A DNA stretch of 30,873 bases, taken from Darksidea phi (taxonomy: Eukaryota; Ascomycota; Dothideomycetes; Pleosporales; Lentitheciaceae). Positions 21,988 to 30,720 of this stretch are shown here, piece by piece. The stretch lies in contig JASJFT010000345.1 in NCBI GenBank assembly GCA_030770425.1, forward strand, positions 1-30,873, read 5' to 3'. Each line of letters begins with the position of its first letter. Positions within the stretch are counted from its first letter, which is position 1. The notes below the pieces were generated by a model. It made no database searches. It was given only the letters and a program-made list of their open reading frames with translations, and was not told where the DNA came from. Position numbers and translations under genes: made by a program.

Positions 21988-22164
21988 TATTATAGTACTA
22001 ACTTATAACTATTTATATCTATTATATACTATACCTATAACTATAGTACTCCCTTTACTAGACCTTATTATATTAGGTATATATAGCCCCCGTTCGTCCT
22101 AGTATTAGTCCTTTATAGTATAACTTATATTCTACCTTAACCCTAGTATATCTATACCGTAATA
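21988..22164 (+). repeat. Element D 3' LTR (177 bp)
   Basis: Partner of 15738-15914, equal length. It is preceded by the G-rich polypurine tract at 21975-21984 and followed by the duplication ctatt. The copy-specific CG sites include CCCGTTCG near 22087-22095, where the 5' LTR has CCTACTTA. Confidence 0.94.
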
Positions 22165-22169
22165 CTATT

Positions 22170-22990
22170 ATAGTATTAATTTTCGATAAAAATTATAGAA
22201 TTCTAGGAATAATTATAGCTCCTTAAGATTCTTAGATATTAACTATTCTTTAATTTTCTCGATTTATTATAGGTCTACTTTAATTTCTCCTAGTTTAATA
22301 ATAAATTCTAAAAACTCTATTTCTTATATATAGAATTTATATTTTCGTAGATAAAGATATAGTTATACTTTTATAAGTACTTATAGAATCTTCTTTATAT
22401 ATTCTTTATATTTCTTTTCTATTTCGGAATAGATTAAGATATCGTTAAGATATACTATTACGAACTAGTTAAAATAGTTTTATAAAATATTATTAATCTA
22501 TTCTTAGAATATTATAGGTATATTAGTAAGTTTAAAAGGTATTATTTAATACTTATATAGTTCTTTCTTAGTTCTAAAAGCTATTTTCTATTCTTCGTCT
22601 TTCTTAATTCGGATTTAGTAGTATATATTTCGGATATCTAGTTATATAAATTATTTTACCTTTTTTAGTTAATCTTATATTTTAGATATTAGAGATAAGA
22701 GATACTAGTTTTTAATTATAATATTATTAAGTACTTAGTAATCGATATATAATCGTAGTTCTATAGTACCCTTCTTAGGTATAAAGAGTACTAGGTATTC
22801 TATAAATAAATTTAAATATTAAATATATCTTTTTATAAGATTTTCTTTAAGATACTTTATTATAATTTTTTCTTCTTCTTTAATTAACTTATAGATTAGT
22901 TCGAATCCTAGAGTCTTTCCTTCCTATAGTAAGATTATATAGTTCTAGGACTAGTACTAAGATAGACTTTTCTTAGATTCTTAAAATAAT
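22170..22990 (-). pseudogene. Element C reverse transcriptase (Gypsy), broken and split by D
   Basis: The YLDD catalytic box is at 22441-22452, now YLND, followed by ILIYSE, as in Gypsy reverse transcriptases. Upstream on the minus strand are the segments KEGKTLGFELIYKL, YLKENL and VPKKGTIELRLYIDY, the last being the fingers motif FVPKKDGTLRLCIDYRALN. The frame heads towards 22170, where element D interrupts it, and resumes at 15732. D thus cut C between the palm and the start of RNase H. RIP stops are at Gln and Trp positions. Confidence 0.85.
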
Positions 22991-22999
22991 TCTTTCTAT

Positions 23000-23600
23000 T
23001 CCTTATAGTATTCTAGAATACTATAATCTTCTTTAATTACGTTAACCTTTTCTTATAGGAATATTACTTATTAATTTAACTATTAGATATATAGATTAGC
23101 TTCTTATAGCTATAGTATTCCTAAGATTATATCTTAGTCTTCTAATATTTCTATAATATCGAGTATTTTATTTTTCTTTTTCTAGTTATATAGACTAAGC
23201 TTACCTCTAGTTTCGTATATTATAGATTTATTAAAGGATTCCCCTTTAATAGTATATATAATACTAGGGTATTATTTCTTCTATTAAGAAATCTTCTTTT
23301 ATTAGATAAAGTTCTTATTAATAAAGTTTCTTATAGCTCTACTATCGATTAAAGTAGTAATTATTCTTCCCTAGTAGATTCCTTAGATATAGATATAGTT
23401 CTATTCTTTAGTTTCTTAAATTCTTATCTTCTTTAGCTAATATTTCGTATTAATTTTAGTCTAAATATACTTTAGATATTTATTTTTTAGATATTTATAC
23501 TATAGTCTTTCTAAAATATAGTTTAATAGTAGAAGTAGTTTTAGTATAATTTATATATATTCTTTTCGTTACTAATTCTTAGATTATTACTATCTATATA
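23000..23600 (-). pseudogene. Element C retropepsin (Gypsy), broken
   Basis: Minus-strand codons at 23335-23346 read D-S-R-A, inside a TTLIDSRAIRNFI stretch. This is the aspartic protease signature LIDSGATxNFI with the Gly (GGA) changed to Arg (AGA) by a TpG to TpA change. The enzyme normally cuts the gag-pol polyprotein in the particle. It lies between gag and reverse transcriptase, as expected for Ty3/Gypsy. Downstream stops remove function. The outer limits are estimated from the neighbouring domains. Confidence 0.75.
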
Positions 23601-24399
23601 CTACCTCTAGTATAACTACTTAGATAATCCTTTTATTATAGTCTTTTACTAGGTAGTAGTTATTTTTTTATTTTACTTTCTTATAGAGTTTATATTCTCT
23701 TTATATATATAAGATCTATATAATCTTAAAGTATACTAGGTATCTTATTTTATATTATAGGTTATTCTCTAGATTAATCTTATATCTCTAATTGTTATAT
23801 TTTATAGAGGTTATTCTTATAGGAATCTATTATTCGATTACTATATACTATAGTTATTCTTTATTAACTATTTTTATAATATACTATATCTCTTTCTAGA
23901 TTTCTTAATTAGGTATAAGGTTTATAATAATAAAGTTCTATTTAACCTATTATTTAAAGTCTTTAAATAATTAATATATTAGGTAAGATTTAGATTACTT
24001 CTTATAAATCTCTTATATTATAAGAGATATTATAGTTTTTTCTATAAACTATAAGGCTCGAGTATAAGTTATATTAAATTCTAATACTAGTTCTATTTCT
24101 TTTTTAGATAGTCGAATTATTTATAAATATCTAGTATTCTTATATATCGTAACTAGATTTTTATCTTCTAGTTCTAAGGACTTATTACTATTATTAACTA
24201 TTTATAACGACGTATTTAGGGTATTATTAAAGTCTTCCTACTCTATAGATAAGCCTTTCTTAGGTACTTCTTCTTATACTTTTAGTAAGAACGAAACTCT
24301 TCTCTAAGACTCCCGAGTTATAGTTATCTACTATTTCTATAACTAATAACTAGTATTTAACTTAACTTTATAGTACGTTTTATATTAATTATATATATA

Positions 24400-25430
24400 A
24401 GTCGTCTAATATATAGTATTATATTTCTATATTATAGCTACTTTATCCCTTTTACCCTACTAAGCGTATTAGGATTTTTCTTTTCTTAGGTCTAATTTAT
24501 AGTCTTTTACTAGGTATTCTTATTTCTTATATTTAAAATATACTTACTTTTTATAAAACTTTTATTTCTTAGAATTCTATTTCTTTTTCTTAAATTCTAA
24601 ACTAGTCTCTAGGACTATTACCTCTAGTCTATAGTATTTTTCTTCCTTTTTCTTTTTATAAAATTTAACCTTTTCTTTTCTTTCTAGGTTCTAAAGATAG
24701 AGGTTATTATCGATCTTAATAGCTTATTTAATTAGTTCTCTTATAGTCTAGGGTCGTTCTATTTAAATTATTTTATAATAGATATAATCTTTTAGTCCTT
24801 TATAATATTATAATATAAGGGCTACTTCTTTTTATTAAATCTTTATAATAAGTTATTTAAACTTAGATATATAGATTATAGTAGATTTTATCTATCTAAA
24901 GTATATAATTTTTTATTCTACTAATCTTTCTAAATTAATATTCCTAAAGATAATATATAACTTATTCTTAAAGTATTTATAACTTAAGAAGATAGTCTTT
25001 ATTTTATTACTTTACTAAGTCTTTAGTAGTTATAGTTATTTATTTAAATACGTTTTAAACTAAATAATAACCTTTCCTATAAACTAAGTAGCTATAAATA
25101 ATACTTTATTACTTTTAATAGGTAGTTTTATTCGGTTAAGATTAAGATAAATTACTATATTAGCTAGAAATCCTCTAAGCTTTAATCTCGTTCTATTAAA
25201 TTTTTCTAATTTTTTAAGTTTTAAAGGTTTACTTATATATCTCTAAAGTTAGATAGTTAACTTTATAAGCTAAGCTTTTAGTATATCTTCTCTCTTCTTA
25301 AATATATATTAATTCTTAATAATCCTTTTAAAGTTTTCTATAGTTATACTTTCTTTTAGAGAACTAAATTCTCTATAGCTTCCTACCTCTAAGGGTTCGA
25401 TCTAAGTTAGTAGCTATACCGCTTCGCTTT
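24400..25430 (-). pseudogene. Element C gag (Gypsy), broken
   Basis: The best evidence is a zinc knuckle at 24499-24540: fourteen minus-strand codons read Y-F-K-Y-x4-Y-x4-Y, exactly C-x2-C-x4-H-x4-C with every Cys (TGT) turned to TAT and His (CAT or CAC) to TAT or TAC. A lysine-rich stretch precedes it, as is usual for nucleocapsid. The N-terminal capsid part runs up towards 25430, close to the 5' LTR. Stops sit at former Gln and Trp codons. Knuckle assignment is firm; the start codon was not located. Confidence 0.7.
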
Positions 25431-25488
25431 ATTAGGTTCCTTCTCCTATTATTATAGTTAGCTATTTCTACCTACTAGATAGTTAAAG

Positions 25489-25952
25489 TATTAACGAGGT
25501 CTAGGCCTAATAGATTATTTAGCCTCGTTAGGGGTTTATACTTAAGATAGGAAAGAAGAAGTAGAAATAAGTAGATAATAATTTAATTATATTAATAGAT
25601 AAGGATTAATCTAGATTCGAATTAACTATATTAAAGTAAGACTTATTTAGAAGATTTATAGTTATTATATATTAATTTAATTTTCTTAAATCTATAGCTC
25701 TATACCTATAGATCTACTAAGCTATAGCTCCGTAGCTCTATTCTAATAGATCTACTAAGCTATTATATAACTCTTAGATCTATTCTTACTAAAATATAGA
25801 TCTATTACGTAACTTCCTAATAAAGCCGTTTATACTAATTATTATTTATACTATAATTATAATTATTATATTTTGTATTAGAGCTAGTAATAGGTTTAAT
25901 CTCGAGTAACTCTTCTTACTATTATTCCGTAGTATATATTTGGTTTATAATA
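25489..25952 (-). repeat. Element C 5' LTR (464 bp)
   Basis: Partner of 4631-5094. On the minus strand it begins TATTATAAACC (RIP form of TGTTAT) and is followed by leader and gag at 25488 and below. TpG survives at 25874-25875 and 25941-25942, where the other LTR has TA. The target duplication gatct follows at 25953-25957. I could not match the primer binding site next to 25488 to a tRNA. Confidence 0.92.
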
Positions 25953-25957
25953 GATCT

Positions 25958-26323
25958 TAGAGAATAGTAGCTAAACTAGCTTTAAATATAGTAGACGATA
26001 AGATTATTATTCTATTATATAGAGAAGAATAAAATCGATTATATAATATAGATAGATTAAACTAAACTTATAACTATAAGTAGATAGAGATATAGAATAA
26101 ATATATTAAGTAGTCTAACTATCTAGTTAAAGTATAAGTAGAGAATCTTAAGTACTAGTTATATTAAATTAGATAACTAAAAGAATTATTATAAATTACT
26201 ATATAGTTACTATAGATTACTATTATATAGTTACTATAAATTTTATATATAATTATAGTAAATTAGTATAAAATATTATATAAATAGAATAATTATATAA
26301 CTTATAATACTTAGCTACTTATA
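25958..26323 (-). repeat. Element G gag start, leader and 5' LTR
   Basis: This continues G to the right of element C. The gag start codon equivalent is ATA 25989-25987, and the remainder to 26323 matches F 3494-3819, the LTR and leader. A short direct repeat of a TATAGTTACTATA-like unit near 26200-26245 gives G a slightly longer leader than F. The outer end reads TATAAGTAGC on the minus strand, like F. Inner LTR edge and primer site are not resolved. Confidence 0.65.
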
Positions 26324-26620
26324 CTAATAGAGTTTAGTAGTATTAATATTAAGATATAGTTAGAGGTCGTTTCTATATATAAAATACTATCTTTTTTAAG
26401 TTATAGAAATTAGAGCTTTTACTTTTAAAGACTATATACTATAGTAATTTATACTAAATTTACTATAATAGTTATAAATCTAGATTATATCTAATTACTT
26501 TTAATAATAATAACTTAATATTCTTATTATTAATATTAATTAATATATAGAGAGCTAATAATCTTACTATTACTCTTATTATTACTAGAAACTCCTCGAC
26601 GTTTAGAGAGTTATTAATAA
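26324..26620 (+). other. Element E leader or LTR remnant
   Basis: About 300 bases between G's outer end and the start of E's gag. I see no gene. It is AT-rich with ATTATTAATATT-type repeats near 26500-26550 and TTAATAATAATAATAA near 26615. No second copy exists in the window, so whether it is an LTR cannot be decided. Confidence 0.45.
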
Positions 26621-26624
26621 TAAT

Positions 26625-27690
26625 AATAAATATCTATAAAGATTCTATAGTAATATATATTACTATTATTCTTAAGACTTAAAACGACTAGTATAAATAA
26701 CTATTTATTCTTAAAAATAAGATCGAAGAATATAAAGTTTAGAAATACTATAACCCTAATCTTAAAATAGTATTAGATATTAAGAAGTTAATAAAATCCT
26801 TCCTTATAATATATAAAGCTAATACTATTAGTATAGCTTAGCTATTATCTAATAATCGAATATTATATAAAGTCGAGCTTACTTAATATTAAAAAAAAAA
26901 AGGGATTATAAATAATTAGAGAAAGGTCTAAGGATAATTAACTTAAAGATTAGTAAAATAATTATAGTAATAAATCTATATTTAATATAGAATAAGAAAG
27001 ATCTATAGAATTAACTTAAGATATTAAAGAGGTATATTATATTTATAAATATCTTATAATATTAGAAACTTAAAGCTAAATATAGATAACTATAAATATT
27101 CTTATATAGTAAAAAGCTAGCTAATTAGCTATATAGCTAGATTAAGATTACGAATAAGTATAAGATTATTATTCTTTTTAATATTAAAATATCTTATATA
27201 TAGAAGAACTTTATAAAAGTATACTATATATTTAATACTAAGTATAATATCTTAGTTCTCTAAGATATTCTAAAGACTTAGTATAATAGAGTAGAAGTAT
27301 AGTTATTATAATATTATATTATTAAGTTTAAGTTATTTTTAAAGATAGTTAAACTAGTTATAATAACTAAATATAATACTATAGCTATTACTTAACTTAT
27401 AATTACTAATATAGATAATAGTAATAGCTCTAATAATAATAATAATAATAACTAGGAAAAGAAAAATAATAGAATCCTAAAGATATATCTTTATAAATAA
27501 GTCTACTAGTAAATCGACTACTTTATACTTAATCCTTTAATAAAGAAATATTCTAGAAATTATACTATAAGTACTAAGGTTAAATACCAAGTTAAGAAAG
27601 TTCTAAAGGTTAATCTAATATTTAAAGCTTATATTAATAAGGCTATTAAGTATTTAATAGACTATATTTAATAGAAAATAGCTTAATTCG
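26625..27690 (+). pseudogene. Element E gag (Copia), broken
   Basis: The plus strand begins with DSIVIYITIILKTQND, a stop (Trp position), YK, a stop and LFILKNKIEEYKV, in line with the fungal Copia gag start (ILxxxNDWxxWLxxIKxxAxxxxVWxYxDP). Then come KIVLDIKKLIKS, a run of eleven A (26891-26901) encoding Lys, and EKGLRIIN. A serine/asparagine-rich stretch (about 27405-27455, repeated AAT codons) and a KKYSRNYTIST segment lie towards the C-terminus. The CxC knuckle was not found clearly. The frame is unlike that of F and G, so E is another Copia family. Confidence 0.65.
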
Positions 27691-27799
27691 CTTCTATAAT
27701 ACTATTTAGCTTTAATAATAGAACTTATCTATTAGAATCCTCGACTTATATAGTTTATATAATTAATAATATAGCTATACTAATAGGTAATCTAGTAGT

Positions 27800-28220
27800 A
27801 CTTACTAGAGATTAAGATATTATATAAAATAAGTATCTCTATAATTACTAGATATTAAATCTAGATTTAAATATATATATTATTAACTTAAATCTATAAA
27901 TTAGATAGAAATAAGAGTATAATACTATAACTTATAAATATATTAATACTAGTACTAAAATTATAAAAGATAAAGTATAAAGTTTTATAATACTTAAAAT
28001 CTATACTTCTTATAATAGTATAATAGAGATTTAATTAATATATATTATTCTAGTCTCTAGCTTTATTACTAGTATAATAGAACTAGGAGGATATTATACT
28101 ATTAATATTTATTTCGACTTAGAATACGATATATTATATTATAAGAAGTAAAATAATATACTCGCTCTACTCGAGTATTTAAATAGCTACTAGCTAGTTA
28201 ATATCGATATTATACGAAGA
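27800..28220 (+). pseudogene. Element E retropepsin (Copia), broken
   Basis: At about 27848-27905 the plus strand reads Y, stop, ILNLDLNIYIINLNL, corresponding to (W)ILDSGSxxHIxNxxxxF of Copia proteases with Ser (TCA) turned to Leu (TTA) and His to Tyr. The catalytic Asp appears as Asn. Then LVYTSYSSIEIELIYIILV and ITSI match the xxxLxxVLYVPxLxxNLxS part, and NIYFNLEYDILYY the usual end (VxFxxxxxxL). Placement before integrase agrees with Copia order. Confidence 0.65.
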
Positions 28221-28249
28221 CTAAATATTAAGCTATTATTATTATTTAT

Positions 28250-29150
28250 AACTAGCTATTAGAAGATATATACCCTAAAACCTATATAATAAATTAGTAA
28301 TTAAACTACTTACTTAATATAAGAATACTCTAGCTAGAGAATAATAGCTTACCTAATAGATACTATCTATAGGATCGTTATTAATAGAACTAATAATTAA
28401 AAGGTATATAAGATATATATTAAAATAAAGCTTATAAAATAAATCTTATATTATTAATAAGAAGATTATATAATACGACCGTTTAAACGTATATTAATTA
28501 ATATTATTTAGCTTCTACTAATAAAAGAAGAGTATCTTAATAAAAATAAATATAGAGGTTATAGTATTAATTAATATACTAAGTAGTATAAAATAGAAAC
28601 GTTTTCTAGTTATTTAAAGTTTATTATTAATTACTAAATTTATATAGACCCTACGTAAGATATAATATTAATTTAAATATAATATTATTAAAGTTTAAAT
28701 TAATAATAAGTAAGGATTTAATATCTTATTTAATCTATTTAAATAGATCTACGACGACCTAGATATTATATATAAGAAGTAAACGCCCTATATAAATAAA
28801 TAGAATAAAGATACTAAATATACTAAAGTAATATTAGTTATATATATAAGAGTATTATAACTTTAAATAAATCTATTTAAAATATTATTAAATAAACTAT
28901 TTCTAATAATAGTATATATTCTTAATAGAATACTACTAAAGAAGCTAAATTAGAAAATACTATATAAGTTTATCTAAAGTAGAAAGTCTTAAGTTACTTA
29001 TATATATCCTATTAGTTATAAAGTCTACGTACTAAATAAATAGTTTAAGAAAGCTAATAAGCTTAAAAGTAGAATATTAATAAATTATCTTATTAATTAT
29101 AATTTAACGAATATCTATTATATCTAGCTACTAATAAAGAACTAAATAAT
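28250..29150 (+). pseudogene. Element E integrase (Copia), broken
   Basis: The plus strand shows RPFKRILINII near 28470-28500 (usual xPFExIxxDI), RGYSINQYTKQYKIETF near 28555-28600 (the first strand of the core), and LFLIVVYILNRILLKKLNQ near 28895-28950 (AxYLLNRTPTxxLxxxTP). YKVYVLNKQFKKANKLKSR and INYLINYNLTNIYYI at 29010-29130 are the signature GCxAYVxxxxxxxKLxxRxxxGYLVGYxSTNIYRIW. NLSNFFKN follows, the RDVxFxE-type end. Catalytic acidic residues cannot be located one by one. Confidence 0.8.
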
Positions 29151-30010
29151 TCGAACTTATAATATTATATTTAACTTAAGTAACTTCTTTAAAAACCTTA
29201 AAGACTATATTAAAGAGTTAGTTATTAAGAAAATTATTAAGCTATTTAATATACCTAATATTTAGTATTCTAAGAAAATTAGTATTAATAATCTACTAAT
29301 ACTATATTAACTAATAATAAGTAAAATAACTATATTTACTTCTTTAACTAATACGTAGATAGGGGGTAAGAGATAGTAAAATAACTAGATATAGTAAAAT
29401 AAGATTATTAAGAAGAATATTAAGTTTTATAAAGAATTACTTTTACTAGTACTTTTAACTTATACTAATTCTAATTCGACCTATACTAGTTCTAATTAGA
29501 AAGAGAACTTTAAAAATACTTTAAACGATACTATAATACCTTTAAATAACGCTATAATATAATAAAATTAACTAATAAACTTATTATAAGAACTTAGTAT
29601 AATAGAAATACCTAGATATAGTTCTAATTAAACTAGAAATAATACTCTAAGAAGATAAAATCTTAATTTTAATAAGTTTAATATTATTCTAAAAGAATAC
29701 TTAATATAATTAGCTTACTTATATAATTTATATTATTAAGTATATCTATTATTCTATATAAATACTAATAATACTATATATAACTATCTATATAGCTTTA
29801 TTATAATAGTAAGATAGAATCTAGAATATAAGATTTACTAATTATAGTTACCTAAGTCTTTAAAGAACTTTTAGTAACTAAGTAGCTATCTATATAATAA
29901 TTAATTTTAAGTTATTATTAATATAGAATATTATTTAGTATAAATAAAAGAATACTTTATAAAGATCTTACTTTAAGTTATTAGGTATCTCGACTAAGAC
30001 CTATAGGTAA
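29150..30010 (+). pseudogene. Element E linker and reverse transcriptase start (Copia), truncated
   Basis: After integrase the plus strand is a Ser/Asn/Lys-rich linker, as in Copia pol. At about 29845-29985 it reads LPKSLKNF, then NNQFQVIINIEYYLVQIKEYFIKI. This fits the Copia start of reverse transcriptase, where a P-x-S/T-Y-x-E-A-M-x-x-xx-W...E-x-x-x-L-x-x-x-x-T-W motif is expected. No YVDD, FKARL or RNase H sequence follows within the window, so E was cut here. Confidence 0.6.
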
Positions 30011-30600
30011 ATATTATATAGTTTAATTATATAATAATTAGAGAACTTTTTTAATTCTAGTATAAAACTCTATTAGTCTCTTCTCCCCCTTACTCCTATA
30101 TTACTACCTTAATTACTAGGGCGTTTACTAGCTATTTAGATTCTCTATACTCTACTAAGAACTTAAAGAATTAGATATTTAGATTAGTATTACTAATTAT
30201 CTATTATAGCCTTATATTCTAATCGCGAATAAAGATATTATTTACTAGAATTAAGTCTATATTATTAATTAGTTATATTCCTATATTAATACGGATATAC
30301 TATACCGAGCGCCTAGAGGAGGATCTTACTATCGAAGATAAGAAGACGTAATATCCTAGTATTATCTAGGTCTACTATCTTCTTATTCCTTAATTCTAGT
30401 TCTCGTAGCTTCTTCTTTAAACGTCCCTTCGCTTTCTTAGAGATATCGATAATACAAATAATTATAATTTAGTAGATAGTATTCGACTTATTATAGAAGA
30501 TTAGTCGATTTATTATACTTTATATAGTATATAGTATTTAATTATTAGATAGACGGTCTTTTATACCTTCGTATATAGCTATTTAGTATAATAGATAAGT
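30011..30600 (+). other. Unassigned RIP-mutated coding-like stretch
   Basis: A single plus-strand frame can be followed for about 500 bases, with stops only of the TAG/TAA type made by RIP from Gln or Trp. Readable pieces include RAFTSYLDSLYSTKNLKN, YYTERLEEDLTIEDKKT and LRFLRDIDNTNNYNLVDSIR. It could be the N-terminal part of another transposon's protein or a RIP-mutated duplicated gene. I recognise no family. It contains a rare CA at 30455-30456. Confidence 0.4.
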
Positions 30601-30720
30601 ACTACTTCCTTAGTTTATATCCTTTAGTTCGTATTTTTTAATTCGTATTTCTTTATTTATATCTCTTAGTTTATATCCCTTAGTTCGTATCTCTTATAAT
30701 TCCTCTCTTCTATATTCTAT
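30601..30720. repeat. Degenerate minisatellite-like stretch (unit about 13-15 bp)
   Basis: Units of the type TTAGTTTATATCC and TTAGTTCGTATCTC recur seven or so times between 30610 and 30705 with TT/CG and C/T variation. Because RIP makes everything TA-rich, some of this could be coincidence, but the TTAG(T)TCGTAT core repeats too regularly for a purely random match. Confidence 0.5.

Larger units (their letters stand above)
15738..22164 (+). mobile_element. Element D: Ty3/Gypsy chromovirus inserted in C
   Basis: Two 177-bp LTRs (15738-15914 and 21988-22164) are flanked by an exact 5-bp duplication, ctatt, at 15733-15737 and 22165-22169. The element is 6427 bp, plus strand. Gag with CCHC knuckle, protease, reverse transcriptase, RNase H, integrase and chromodomain follow in that order. 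A polypurine tract, AGAGGGGGGG at 21975-21984, abuts the 3' LTR. D sits in C's pol between reverse transcriptase and RNase H. About twenty LTR-to-LTR differences, all transitions, and no indel are visible. Confidence 0.95.
4631..25952 (-). mobile_element. Element C: Ty3/Gypsy chromovirus with two nested insertions
   Basis: Two 464-bp LTRs (4631-5094 and 25489-25952) are flanked by an identical 5-bp duplication, gatct, at 4626-4630 and 25953-25957. LTR ends read TA...TA, the RIP form of TG...CA. Without the nested elements A (5451-13294) and D (15738-22164) and their duplications, C is about 7.04 kb. Minus-strand order is gag, retropepsin, reverse transcriptase, RNase H, integrase, chromodomain, which is Ty3/Gypsy chromovirus architecture. 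The interior is about 6.1 kb, long for the family, partly because of a non-pol stretch near the 3' LTR. Confidence 0.92.
3820..26323 (-). mobile_element. Element G: Ty1/Copia copy split by C, present as 3820-4630 and 25958-26323
   Basis: 3820-4630 aligns with 2651-3461 of F at a constant offset of 1169 bases. After skipping element C the alignment resumes at 25958 and runs to 26323, where both copies share the terminal GCTACTTATA. Removing C and one copy of gatct rejoins gag without a gap. G is therefore the same Copia family as F. It is interrupted by F at 3819/3820 and by C at 4630/4631. Its gag C-terminus, pol and 3' LTR would lie beyond F to the left of the window. The bases after 26323 (ctaat) would be its target duplication if G inserted here. 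Confidence 0.8.
26324..30010 (+). mobile_element. Element E: Ty1/Copia retrotransposon, truncated at both visible ends
   Basis: Plus-strand Copia order is readable: gag (about 26625-27690), protease (about 27830-28170), integrase (28250-29140) and the first part of the reverse transcriptase region (29850-30010), where homology to Copia stops. No LTR repeat of E can be found in the window. On the left it abuts G at 26323/26324. If G inserted into E, the rest of E's 5' end is beyond the left edge of the window. On the right, reverse transcriptase and RNase H are missing and other sequence follows. Confidence 0.8.

Noticed and set aside
26891..26901. Run of eleven A as a LINE poly(A) tail
   Set aside because: It lies inside element E's gag frame, which continues past it, and no LINE reverse transcriptase is present.
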